Source: Thiohalocapsa sp964524185 (GTDB lineage Bacteria; Pseudomonadota; Gammaproteobacteria; Chromatiales; Chromatiaceae). Taken from it: a DNA stretch of 8,554 nucleotides. The notes beneath the pieces are model-generated. The model was not told the origin of the DNA. It searched no databases and saw only the letters and a program-made list of their open reading frames with translations. Both the position numbers and the translations under genes were made by a program. The stretch spans positions 1 to 8,554 of the forward strand of contig CAZGCI010000134.1 in NCBI GenBank assembly GCA_964524185.1, read 5' to 3'. This document shows, in pieces, positions 1-7,454 of the stretch (position 1 is the stretch's first letter; each line of letters opens with the position of its first letter).

Positions 1-762
<762 letters not shown>

Positions 763-766
763 AAGA

Positions 767-836
767 GGGGCTAGGGACTAGGGGATAGGGGCTAGGCGCC
801 GACCGTCTAGCCCCTAGCCCCTAACACCTAGCACCC
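767..836. repeat. Heptad-built inverted repeat in the atpA-atpG spacer
   Basis: Four bases after the atpA stop codon lie four tandem heptads: GGGGCTA (767-773), GGGACTA (774-780), GGGGATA (781-787) and GGGGCTA (788-794), followed by GG. After a 10-base centre come four heptads in the inverted sense: CTAGCCC (807-813), CTAGCCC (814-820), CTAACAC (821-827) and CTAGCAC (828-834), followed by CC. Aligning the arms gives about 24 pairs in a 30-position stem with a loop of about 9 bases. No T-run follows, so it is not a classical intrinsic terminator. It contains six CTAG tetranucleotides in 70 bases, while I noticed only about four in the rest of the window. It may be an interspersed intergenic repeat, an mRNA-processing or stability element, or a G-quadruplex element. 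Structure is certain; function is unknown. Confidence 0.9.
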
Positions 837-908
837 GAAGCGTACCGGATCGAGCAGCACGACGGGCGCCCGCCGACCGATCGGCACCGCCCCTAACGGA
901 GCCCCCCC

Positions 909-1775
909 ATGGCAGGCGCCAAAGAAATCCGCACCAAGATCTCGAGCATCAAGAGCACGCAGAAGATCACCAAGGCCATGGAAATGGTCGCCACGTCGAA
1001 GATGCGCAGGGCGCAGGACCGCATGCGTGCATCCCGGCCCTATGCCGAGAAGATGCTCCAGGTCATTCGGCATTTGGCGAAGGCATCGCCCGAATACCAC
1101 CACAGCTTCCTCGCCGCGGAGCGGGAGGTGAAGCGTGTCGGCTATATCGTTGTGTCATCCGACCGTGGTCTCTGCGGCGGCCTGAATTCCAACCTGTTTC
1201 GAAAGTTGGTGATGCAGATCCGCGAGCATCGGGACGCGGATATCGACGCAACCTTCTGCACCATCGGCAGCAAGGCGCTTGGCTTCTTTAGGCGCTTCGG
1301 CGGCAAGGTGGAAGCCCAGGTGACGAACCTCGGTGACAAGCCACACATCGAGGACCTCATCGGCACCGTCAAGGCAATGCTGAATGCCTTCGAGCGCGGG
1401 GAGGTGGATGTCATCTATGTCGCTTATAACGAGTTCGTCAACACCATGACCCAGCAGCCGACCATCCGACAGCTGGTGCCGCTGGTGGCCGACGACGAAG
1501 ACCGCCCGACGGGCCCGGTCTGGGACTACATTTATGAGCCCGACGCCCGTTTGGTGCTGGACAACCTGTTGTCGCGGTATATCGAATCCCTGGTCTATCA
1601 GGCCGTCGTCGAGAACGGCGCCTGCGAACAGGCCGCTCGCCGCGTGGCCATGAAGGCGGCCACCGACAACGCCGGTGGCCTCATCGACGAATTACAGCTG
1701 GTGTACAACAAGGCCCGGCAGGCAGCGATCACACAGGAGCTGGCCGAAATCGTCAGCGGTGCGGCGGCAGTGTAG
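909..1775 (+). CDS. atpG: ATP synthase F1 subunit gamma
   Basis: Gamma is the central rotating shaft of F1, linking the membrane c-ring to the alpha3 beta3 catalytic head. The 288-residue product has the usual family length. The N-terminal helix that enters the head is clear (AGAKEIRTKISSIKSTQKIT, residues 2-21, then KAMEMVATSKMRRAQ). The SSDRGLCGGLNSNL block follows near residue 80, and the highly conserved C-terminal helix is complete (MKAATDNAGGLIDELQLVYN, then KARQAAITQELAEIVSGAAAV). The ATG at 909 is supported by GGAG at 898-901 with 7 bases of spacing, and it gives the standard MAGAKEIRTKI N-terminus. The spacer from atpA is 146 bases, long for an atp operon, and holds the heptad inverted repeat. 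The stop is TAG at 1773-1775. I see nothing damaged. Confidence 0.98.
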   Translation: MAGAKEIRTKISSIKSTQKITKAMEMVATSKMRRAQDRMRASRPYAEKMLQVIRHLAKASPEYHHSFLAAEREVKRVGYIVVSSDRGLCGGLNSNLFRKLVMQIREHRDADIDATFCTIGSKALGFFRRFGGKVEAQVTNLGDKPHIEDLIGTVKAMLNAFERGEVDVIYVAYNEFVNTMTQQPTIRQLVPLVADDEDRPTGPVWDYIYEPDARLVLDNLLSRYIESLVYQAVVENGACEQAARRVAMKAATDNAGGLIDELQLVYNKARQAAITQELAEIVSGAAAV

Positions 1776-1821
1776 CGCCCAGTTTCAACAAGCATTACTC
1801 ACCCAACAGTCCGATTCGCCT

Positions 1822-1835
1822 CGCGCCGCGGCGCG
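1822..1835. other. GC palindrome upstream of the atpD ribosome binding site
   Basis: CGCGCCGCGGCGCG is a perfect 14-base palindrome in the 83-base atpG-atpD spacer. As RNA it could fold into a 5-bp hairpin with a CGCG loop. It ends 11 bases before the GAGGA of the atpD ribosome binding site (1847-1851). The part of the spacer before it (about 1780-1815) is noticeably richer in A and T than the surrounding genes. Short GC palindromes arise easily by chance at this base composition, so no function is claimed. Confidence 0.35.
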
Positions 1836-1858
1836 TTGCAGCAGACGAGGAACACACT

Positions 1859-3235
1859 ATGAGCTCCGGTAAAGTCGTGGAAATCATCGGCGCTGTCGTC
1901 GATGTCCAATTCCCGCGCGGCGAGATGCCCAAGGTCTATGATGCCCTGGTCATCGACATGAACGGGCTGACGCTGGAGGTCGAGCAGCAGCTCGGCGACG
2001 GCGTGGTTCGCACCATCGCCATGGGCTCGACGGATGGACTGCAGCGCGGTGTCGATGTCTCCAACACCGGCGCCCCCATCAGTGTGCCCGTCGGCCCCAA
2101 GACCCTCGGGCGGATCATGGACGTGCTCGGCCGGCCCATCGACGAGAAGGGCGACATCGGCGCCGAGGAGAGCTGGTCCATTCATCGCAAGCCGCCGACC
2201 TTCGAGGAGCAGTCCGGGGCGACCGAGATCCTGGAAACCGGCATCAAGGTCATCGACCTCATCATGCCCATCTCCAAGGGCGGTAAGGTGGGCCTGTTCG
2301 GCGGCGCCGGCGTCGGTAAGACCGTGACGCTGATGGAGCTGATACGCAACATCGGTGCCGAGCACTCCGGCTTCTCGGTCTTCGCGGGCGTCGGCGAGCG
2401 GACCCGCGAGGGCAACGACTTCTACCACGAGATGACCGAGTCCAACGTCTTGGACAAGGTGGCCCTGGTCTATGGCCAGATGAACGAGCCCCCCGGCAAC
2501 CGCCTGCGCGTCGCCCTGACCGGCCTCACCATGGCCGAGTTCTTCCGCGACGAAGGCCGCGACGTGCTGATGTTCATCGACAACATCTACCGTTACACCC
2601 TTGCGGGTACTGAGGTCTCCGCCCTGCTTGGGCGTATGCCCTCGGCGGTGGGCTATCAGCCGACCCTGGCCTCTGAGATGGGCGCCCTGCAGGAGCGCAT
2701 CACGTCCACCAGCACCGGCTCCATCACGTCCTTCCAGGCGGTCTATGTGCCGGCGGATGACCTCACCGACCCGTCGCCGGCGACCACTTTTGCGCACTTG
2801 GACGCGACCTTGGTGCTGTCGCGCCAGATCGCGGAGCTGGGCATCTACCCGGCCGTCGACCCGCTCGACTCCACCAGCCGCATCCTGGACCCGAACATCG
2901 TCGGTCAGGAGCACTATGACACCGCCCGTGCCGTGCAGGGTACGCTGCAGCGCTACAAGGAGCTGAAGGACATCATCGCGATCCTGGGCATGGACGAGCT
3001 CTCAGACGACGACAAGCTGATGGTGGCCCGCGCGCGTAAGATCCAGCGCTTCCTGTCGCAGCCATTTTTCGTCGCCGAGGTGTTCACCGGCTCGCCCGGT
3101 AAGTACGTCTCGCTGAAGGACACCATCGCGGGCTTCCAGTCCATCGTCAACGGCGATCACGACGCGCTGCCAGAACAAGCCTTCTACATGGTGGGCTCCA
3201 TCGAGGAGGCCGTCGAAAAGGCTCAGAAGATGTAA
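1859..3235 (+). CDS. atpD: ATP synthase F1 subunit beta
   Basis: Beta carries the three catalytic sites where ADP and phosphate become ATP. The product is 458 residues, a normal family length. The N-terminal beta-barrel begins GKVVEIIGAVVDVQF. The Walker A loop is GGAGVGKT at residues 148-155, with catalytic K154 and T155. GVGERTREGND carries the catalytic glutamate E180 and R181. Walker B is DVLMFIDNIYRYT from residue 235, with D241. The C-terminal lever is DELSDDD (379-385), a conservative variant of the common DELSEED loop that touches gamma. The C-terminus (EQAFYMVGSIEEAVEKAQKM) closely resembles the E. coli protein. The ATG at 1859 is preceded by GAGGA at 1847-1851 with 7 bases of spacing. 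A long open frame on the opposite strand (1799-2914) is a codon-bias shadow. Confidence 0.99.
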   Translation: MSSGKVVEIIGAVVDVQFPRGEMPKVYDALVIDMNGLTLEVEQQLGDGVVRTIAMGSTDGLQRGVDVSNTGAPISVPVGPKTLGRIMDVLGRPIDEKGDIGAEESWSIHRKPPTFEEQSGATEILETGIKVIDLIMPISKGGKVGLFGGAGVGKTVTLMELIRNIGAEHSGFSVFAGVGERTREGNDFYHEMTESNVLDKVALVYGQMNEPPGNRLRVALTGLTMAEFFRDEGRDVLMFIDNIYRYTLAGTEVSALLGRMPSAVGYQPTLASEMGALQERITSTSTGSITSFQAVYVPADDLTDPSPATTFAHLDATLVLSRQIAELGIYPAVDPLDSTSRILDPNIVGQEHYDTARAVQGTLQRYKELKDIIAILGMDELSDDDKLMVARARKIQRFLSQPFFVAEVFTGSPGKYVSLKDTIAGFQSIVNGDHDALPEQAFYMVGSIEEAVEKAQKM

Positions 3236-3248
3236 GAGGCCGCCAGCT

Positions 3249-3274
3249 GGGGCAGCGCGACTCACTGCTGTCCC
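3249..3274 (+). other. Stem-loop in the atpD-atpC spacer
   Basis: In the 70-base spacer, GGGGCAGC (3249-3256) can pair with GCTGTCCC (3267-3274) to give 8 base pairs, one of them G-U, around a 10-base loop. It begins 13 bases after the atpD stop and ends before the GGAG (3293-3296) used by atpC. No T-run follows, so it is not an obvious terminator. Such intercistronic hairpins can mark RNA processing sites or tune translation of the next gene, but here that is only an inference. Confidence 0.4.
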
Positions 3275-3305
3275 TGGCCCGTGATCACTATCGGAGCCCG
3301 CCAAC

Positions 3306-3731
3306 ATGGCAATGCAAGTCCACGTCGACATCGTCAGCGCTGAGGGTGCGATTCACTCCGGCAGCGCGGTCATGCTCTACGCCCCCGGAGAGATGGGCGA
3401 GCTCGGCATCGCCGCCCGCCACGCACCGCTCATCACCCGCCTCAAGCCAGGGGACGTCCGCGTCGAGGACGACAAGGGTGACATGGCGCATTTCTACGTC
3501 TCCGGCGGCATGCTCGAAGTGCAGCCAGACGTGATCACCGTGCTCGCCGACACGGCCATCCGTGCGGAAAATATCGACGAAGCAAAGGTCTTGGAGGCCA
3601 AGCGCCGCGCTGAGGACGCCTTGGCCGGCCAGACCGCGGAATTCGAGTACGCCAAGGCGCAGGCGGAGCTCGCCGAGGCCATCGCTCAGCTACGCGCCAT
3701 CGAAAAGCTGCGCAAGATGCGCAGCAGCTAA
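3306..3731 (+). CDS. atpC: ATP synthase F1 subunit epsilon
   Basis: Epsilon binds the foot of gamma on the c-ring and can inhibit ATP hydrolysis through its C-terminal helices. The product is 141 residues, normal for proteobacteria. The N-terminal beta-sandwich starts MAMQVHVDIVSAEG and includes GELGIAARHAPLIT, close to the GELGI..GHAPL block of E. coli epsilon. It is followed by VSGGMLEVQPDVITVLADTA. The C-terminal two-helix domain (about residues 90-141) includes EAKRRAEDAL and AQAELAEAIAQLRAIEKLRK, so the inhibitory domain is present. The ATG at 3306 has GGAG at 3293-3296 with 9 bases of spacing. It is the last gene of the atp unit, with a strong hairpin 18 bases after its TAA stop. Confidence 0.98.
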   Translation: MAMQVHVDIVSAEGAIHSGSAVMLYAPGEMGELGIAARHAPLITRLKPGDVRVEDDKGDMAHFYVSGGMLEVQPDVITVLADTAIRAENIDEAKVLEAKRRAEDALAGQTAEFEYAKAQAELAEAIAQLRAIEKLRKMRSS

Positions 3732-4110
3732 GTGGTACCCCTTCAGCTGCCCCTGGCGCAAGTGCCGCCAGGGGCGTTGGTGTCGCGCGGCCACCGCTTC
3801 GAGTCTGCGCTGGGTTGCGCTATGCTTGCTGCCCACACTTCCGTTACGAGACCCCGCGCAGCCGGCGTCCAGCACCGCATGATCCACCGTCCCGCCGCCC
3901 GTGTCGCCAAGGGTCAGCCCGCGTCCTCGACCCCCAGCGTCCGCGCTGCGGCCGGGCAACTGATCGCGGCGGGCGACCTGCGCTTGCGTGACTTCCCGAA
4001 CTTGCGCGAGCCGGCCGCTGCCCAGGCGTTCGGAGACCCCCTGGCGGCAACCGCGTCGTCCTGGTGCCCTGAGCGCGCGCTGCCCGCGTCCATTCTTAGG
4101 TTGCTGCCCC
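3732..4110. other. Long atpC-glmU spacer without a recognisable gene
   Basis: This 379-base gap holds the post-atpC hairpin (3749-3775) and then about 330 bases I cannot assign. A plus-strand frame stays open from just after the atpC stop to 4325, running 215 bases into glmU. Its part from about 3822 to 4100 shows GC-rich third positions, but there is no good Shine-Dalgarno before ATG 3822 or ATG 3879, and the sequence resembles no family I know. TATGCT at 3821-3826 could serve as a -10 element, but the hexamer at a 17-base distance (TTCGAG, 3798-3803) is a poor -35. A promoter for glmU-glmS is expected somewhere here because the hairpin upstream probably ends the atp transcript. I see no tRNA, insertion sequence or repeat in it. 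Confidence 0.6.
3749..3775 (+). terminator. Probable terminator hairpin after atpC
   Basis: GCCCCTGGCG (3749-3758) and CGCCAGGGGC (3766-3775) form a perfect 10-bp stem around a 7-base loop, 18 bases after the atpC stop codon. The position at the end of the atp operon and the strength of the stem suggest transcription termination. The following bases (GTTGGTGT) are only mildly T-rich, so this may be an inefficient intrinsic terminator, a pause site, or a 3'-end stabiliser after Rho-dependent termination. Read-through into glmU is possible. Confidence 0.65.
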
Positions 4111-5481
4111 ATGACCCTTGGCGTCGTCATCCTCGCAGCCGGCAAGGGCACGCGCATGCGCTCCGCCCTGCCGAAGGTGCTGCATCCCCTCGCTGGCCGT
4201 CCCTTGTTGCGATACGTCCTCGATGCCGCCGAGGCCGTTGGCGCAATGCGGGTCTGTGTCATTTATGGCCACGGGGGCGACGCGGTCCCGCGGGCCCTAG
4301 CGGACGCAGAGTGTACCTGGGTTGAACAGGCGGAGCGCCTCGGTACGGGGCATGCGGTGCAGCAGGCCCTCCCGGCGATGGGCGACGTGGACCGCGTGCT
4401 GGTGCTCTACGGTGATGTGCCGCTGATCGAGGCGGAGACCCTCAACCGCCTCATCGCCGACAGCAGCGAGTCCGCCCTCGGCCTGCTCACCATGACGCTC
4501 GCCGACCCGAGCGGATATGGCCGCATCGTTCGGGATGCCGCCGGCCGAGTGCTGCGCATTGTGGAGCAGAAAGACGCCAGCTCCGCGGAGCGTGCCATCG
4601 ACGAGGTGAACACGGGGATTATCGTCGCGGATCGCGAGCGACTCCAAGACTGGCTTGGGCGCGTCGACAATCACAACGTGCAGCGCGAGTACTACCTCAC
4701 CGACGTCATCGGCCTCGCCACGGGCGATGGCGTCGATGTGATCACGACCCAGCCCGAGACCCTGGAAGAGGTGGCCGGCGTGAATGATCGGGTCCAGCTC
4801 GCGGCGCTGGAGCGCTACCACCAGCGCCGCACCGCGGATTGCCTGATGCGACGCGGCGCGACGATCATGGACCCGGCCCGCATCGACGTGCGCGGCACCC
4901 TGGAATGCGACCGGGACGTGGTGTTGGACGTGAACCTTATTTGCGAAGGCGCGGTGCGCATCGGCGCCGGAGCGCGAATCGGTCCGAATTGCGTCCTCAA
5001 GGACTGTGACATCGGCCCGGGTGCCGAGGTGCTTGCCCATTGCGTCATCGAGGGCTCCCGGGTCGGTCCCGGCGCGCGCATCGGCCCCTTTGCGCGCCTG
5101 CGCCCAGAGGCGGACATCGGGCGCGACTGCCACGTTGGCAACTTCGTCGAGGTCAAGAAGGCCCGTCTCGCAGAGGCCAGTAAGGTCAATCACCTGAGCT
5201 ACATCGGCGACGCCGACATTGGCAGCCGGGTCAACGTCGGCGCGGGCACGATCACTTGCAATTACGACGGCGCCAACAAGCACCTGACCCGCATTGGCGA
5301 CGATGCCTTCATCGGCTCCAACACGGCGCTGGTGGCGCCGGTGACCGTTGGCCCCGGTGCCACCATCGGTGCCGGCTCCGTCATCGTCAGCGACACGCCA
5401 GCGGAACAGTTGACCGTGGCGCGCGGGCGGCAGGTGACGGTCGAGGGTTGGCGACGGCCCGAGAAACACCCCAAACCCTGA
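4111..5481 (+). CDS. glmU: Bifunctional GlmU: GlcN-1-P acetyltransferase / GlcNAc-1-P uridylyltransferase
   Basis: This cytoplasmic enzyme catalyses the last two steps to UDP-GlcNAc: acetylation of glucosamine-1-phosphate with acetyl-CoA, then uridylyl transfer from UTP. The 456-residue product matches the E. coli length. The N-terminal pyrophosphorylase domain starts GVVILAAGKGTRM (residues 4-16, the nucleotide loop), has LGTGHAVQQA, YGDVPLI with the metal ligand D102, and GVNDR with the second metal ligand N225. The C-terminal left-handed beta-helix shows hexapeptide repeats from about residue 250. It includes GPFARLRPEA, HVGNFVEVKKA, NHLSYIGDADIG with the likely acetyltransferase base H361 and Y364, and GAGTITCNYDGANKH. 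The ATG at 4111 is chosen because the protein begins at once with the conserved loop; the open frame extends upstream to 3988, but those 41 residues look non-coding. The ribosome binding site is weak (TAGG at 4097-4100, 10 bases away). glmS follows after 70 bases. Confidence 0.98.
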   Translation: MTLGVVILAAGKGTRMRSALPKVLHPLAGRPLLRYVLDAAEAVGAMRVCVIYGHGGDAVPRALADAECTWVEQAERLGTGHAVQQALPAMGDVDRVLVLYGDVPLIEAETLNRLIADSSESALGLLTMTLADPSGYGRIVRDAAGRVLRIVEQKDASSAERAIDEVNTGIIVADRERLQDWLGRVDNHNVQREYYLTDVIGLATGDGVDVITTQPETLEEVAGVNDRVQLAALERYHQRRTADCLMRRGATIMDPARIDVRGTLECDRDVVLDVNLICEGAVRIGAGARIGPNCVLKDCDIGPGAEVLAHCVIEGSRVGPGARIGPFARLRPEADIGRDCHVGNFVEVKKARLAEASKVNHLSYIGDADIGSRVNVGAGTITCNYDGANKHLTRIGDDAFIGSNTALVAPVTVGPGATIGAGSVIVSDTPAEQLTVARGRQVTVEGWRRPEKHPKP

Positions 5482-5551
5482 TCGGGTCGCGCTCTCGATC
5501 GCCGGTGCGCGGGCCTGCTCTGTCCATCATCCACCGCGGAGGCTTCAGCTC

Positions 5552-7384
5552 ATGTGCGGCATCGTCGGCGCCATCGCCCAGCGGCCCGTTGCAGCCATTT
5601 TGTTGGAAGGTCTGAAACGGCTGGAGTACCGCGGCTACGACTCTGCCGGCCTGGCCGTGCTCAGCCCCGCCGGCGGTCTGCAGCGCCTGCGCACCCTCGG
5701 CAAGGTCGCGAAGCTTGCGGAGGCCCTCACCGCCGAACCGCTAGAGGGCGGCCTGGGTATCGCCCATACCCGCTGGGCTACCCATGGCGAGCCTTCCACC
5801 GACAACGCCCACCCGCATCTGTCTGGCGAGCGCTGCGCGATCGTCCACAACGGCATCATCGAAAACCATGCCACCCTGCGGGCGGAGCAGCTCGCTGCCG
5901 GTCACAGCTTTAGCTCCCAGACCGACACCGAGGTCGTCGTTCACGCCGTCTACGATGAGCTAGCCGCCGGCCACTGCCTCACCGAGGCCGTGCGACGCAC
6001 GACGGTGCGGCTGGACGGCGCCTACGCGCTGGGCGTCATCGACGTGCAGGACCCAACCCGCCTCGTGGCCGCTCGCCAGGGCAGTCCGCTGGTGATTGGC
6101 GTCGGCTTCCAGGAGCACTTCATCGCCTCCGACGTCTTTGCCCTGCTGCCGGTCACCAACCGCTTCATTTTCCTCGAAGAGGGGGACCTCGCCGAGCTGC
6201 GCCTGGACGGTGTCACCATTTGGGATCGGGCCGGCCAGGTGGTGGAGCGTCCGGTGCGCGAGTCCACCGTGGCGGCGGATTCCGCCGAGCGCGGCGAGTA
6301 TCGCCACTTCATGCAGAAGGAGATCTTCGAGCAGCCGCGGGCCATCGCCGATACCCTGGAGGGCCGCCTCGGTGCCGAGCGCGTCTTGGCGGAGGCCTTT
6401 GGCCTGGAGGCGGAAGCGGTGTTGGCGCAAGCGCAGGCTGTGACCATTGTCGCCTGCGGCACCAGCTATCACGCCGCGCTGGTGGCCAGGCACTGGATCG
6501 AGTCCCTCGCCGCGATGCCCTGCCACGTGGAGGTGGCCAGCGAGTACCGCTACCGCAAGCACGTGGTGCCCGCGGGTGCACTGTTCGTAACCATCTCCCA
6601 GTCCGGCGAAACGGCAGACACCCTCGCGGCGCTGCGCATCGCCAAGGACAGCGGCTATGCCAAGACCCTGGCCATCTGCAACGTGCCCGAAAGCTCCCTG
6701 GTGCGGGAATCGGACTTGGTGCTGCTGACGCACGCCGGCCCCGAGATCGGCGTTGCCTCCACCAAGGCCTTCACCACCCAGCTGGTGGCGCTGCTGCTGC
6801 TCACCGTGAATCTGGCCCGTACCCGCGGCATGACCGCAGACGCCGAGGCCCATGCGGTCGCACTGCTGCGTGGGCTGTCGGCGCAGCTGGAGGCCGTGCT
6901 CGCCATCGATGGGCGCATTGCCGAGCTGGCGGAGCGCTTTGTGGAAAAGCACCACTGCCTGTTCCTCGGCCGCGGCGAGCAATATCCCATCGCCATGGAG
7001 GGCGCGCTGAAGCTGAAGGAGATCTCTTACATCCACGCGGAGGCCTATCCAGCCGGCGAGCTCAAGCACGGTCCGCTGGCCCTCATCGACGAGGACATGC
7101 CCGTGGTGGCGGTGGCACCCAATAACGCCCTGTTGGAAAAGCTCAAGTCCAACCTGGAAGAGGTCCGCGCCCGCGGCGGCGAGCTCTATGTTTTTGCCGA
7201 CACCCAGGTGGCCATGCAAGAAGCCCCGGGCATCACCGTGATTCGGCTGCCCGAGACCGACGACCTCATCGATCCCATTGTCTTCACCATCCCTATGCAG
7301 CTCCTGGCCTACCACGTGGCGGCCCTCAAGGGCACGGACGTGGATCAGCCGCGAAACCTGGCCAAGTCGGTCACCGTGGAATAG
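5552..7384 (+). CDS. glmS: Glutamine-fructose-6-phosphate aminotransferase (isomerising)
   Basis: GlmS makes glucosamine-6-phosphate from fructose-6-phosphate and glutamine, the first committed step to UDP-GlcNAc, in the cytoplasm. The product is 610 residues; E. coli GlmS is 609. The N-terminal glutaminase domain starts MCGIVGAI, with Cys2 the nucleophile exposed after Met removal, followed by HTRWATHGEPSTDNAHPH, HNGIIENH and TDTEV. Two SIS sugar-binding domains follow (CGTSYHAALVARHW and SQSGETADTLAALR in the first). Catalytic residues of the isomerase half are in place: E490 in LKEISYIHAEAYPAGELKHG, H506 in the same block, and K605 in the C-terminal NLAKSVTVE. The start is fixed by the Cys requirement and by GGAGG at 5538-5542 with 9 bases of spacing. 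The 70-base glmU-glmS spacer is too short for a glmS ribozyme. A small-RNA target like that of E. coli GlmZ cannot be judged by eye. The gene is probably co-transcribed with glmU. Confidence 0.98.
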   Translation: MCGIVGAIAQRPVAAILLEGLKRLEYRGYDSAGLAVLSPAGGLQRLRTLGKVAKLAEALTAEPLEGGLGIAHTRWATHGEPSTDNAHPHLSGERCAIVHNGIIENHATLRAEQLAAGHSFSSQTDTEVVVHAVYDELAAGHCLTEAVRRTTVRLDGAYALGVIDVQDPTRLVAARQGSPLVIGVGFQEHFIASDVFALLPVTNRFIFLEEGDLAELRLDGVTIWDRAGQVVERPVRESTVAADSAERGEYRHFMQKEIFEQPRAIADTLEGRLGAERVLAEAFGLEAEAVLAQAQAVTIVACGTSYHAALVARHWIESLAAMPCHVEVASEYRYRKHVVPAGALFVTISQSGETADTLAALRIAKDSGYAKTLAICNVPESSLVRESDLVLLTHAGPEIGVASTKAFTTQLVALLLLTVNLARTRGMTADAEAHAVALLRGLSAQLEAVLAIDGRIAELAERFVEKHHCLFLGRGEQYPIAMEGALKLKEISYIHAEAYPAGELKHGPLALIDEDMPVVAVAPNNALLEKLKSNLEEVRARGGELYVFADTQVAMQEAPGITVIRLPETDDLIDPIVFTIPMQLLAYHVAALKGTDVDQPRNLAKSVTVE

Positions 7385-7401
7385 GTGCGACGCCGCATTA
7401 A

Positions 7402-7419
7402 GGCCCGATTTATCGGGTC
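7402..7419. terminator. Small hairpin between the convergent glmS and minus-strand genes
   Basis: Eighteen bases after the glmS stop, GGCCCGA (7402-7408) can pair with TCGGGTC (7413-7419) around a TTTA loop: a perfect 5-bp core plus one G-U and one G-C pair. It lies in the 70-base gap between convergent genes, where a shared terminator would be expected. No T-run follows on either strand, so it is at best a weak bidirectional signal. Confidence 0.35.
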
Positions 7420-7454
7420 GCCGCGATTGCTCACGGTGTCGCGCTGCCTACTGC

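Noticed and set aside
767..836. Telomere, CRISPR array or intrinsic terminator reading of the heptad repeat
   Set aside because: It lies inside an operon, has no spacer-repeat pattern of CRISPR size, and no T-run follows the stem.
1799..2914. 371-residue minus-strand open frame opposite atpD
   Set aside because: It mirrors a well-supported gene; long antisense frames are expected from GC-rich codon use and the translation resembles no protein family.
2993..3013. DELSDDD instead of DELSEED in AtpD
   Set aside because: All changes are Glu to Asp; the loop keeps its acidic character and such variation is not notable.
3988..4110. Upstream in-frame extension of glmU by 41 residues
   Set aside because: The extension is Arg/Pro-rich and unlike GlmU; the conserved nucleotide loop starts 4 residues after ATG 4111, and the resulting 456 residues match the family length.
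4297..5469. 390-residue minus-strand open frame opposite glmU
   Set aside because: Antisense shadow of glmU, rich in His, Asp and Val as expected from reversed GC-rich codons.
5482..5551. Possible glmS ribozyme or other riboswitch ahead of glmS
   Set aside because: Only 70 bases are available, too short for the glmS ribozyme, which is also typical of Gram-positive bacteria; no other structure stands out.
5960..7315. 451-residue minus-strand open frame opposite glmS
   Set aside because: Antisense shadow of glmS with low-complexity composition.
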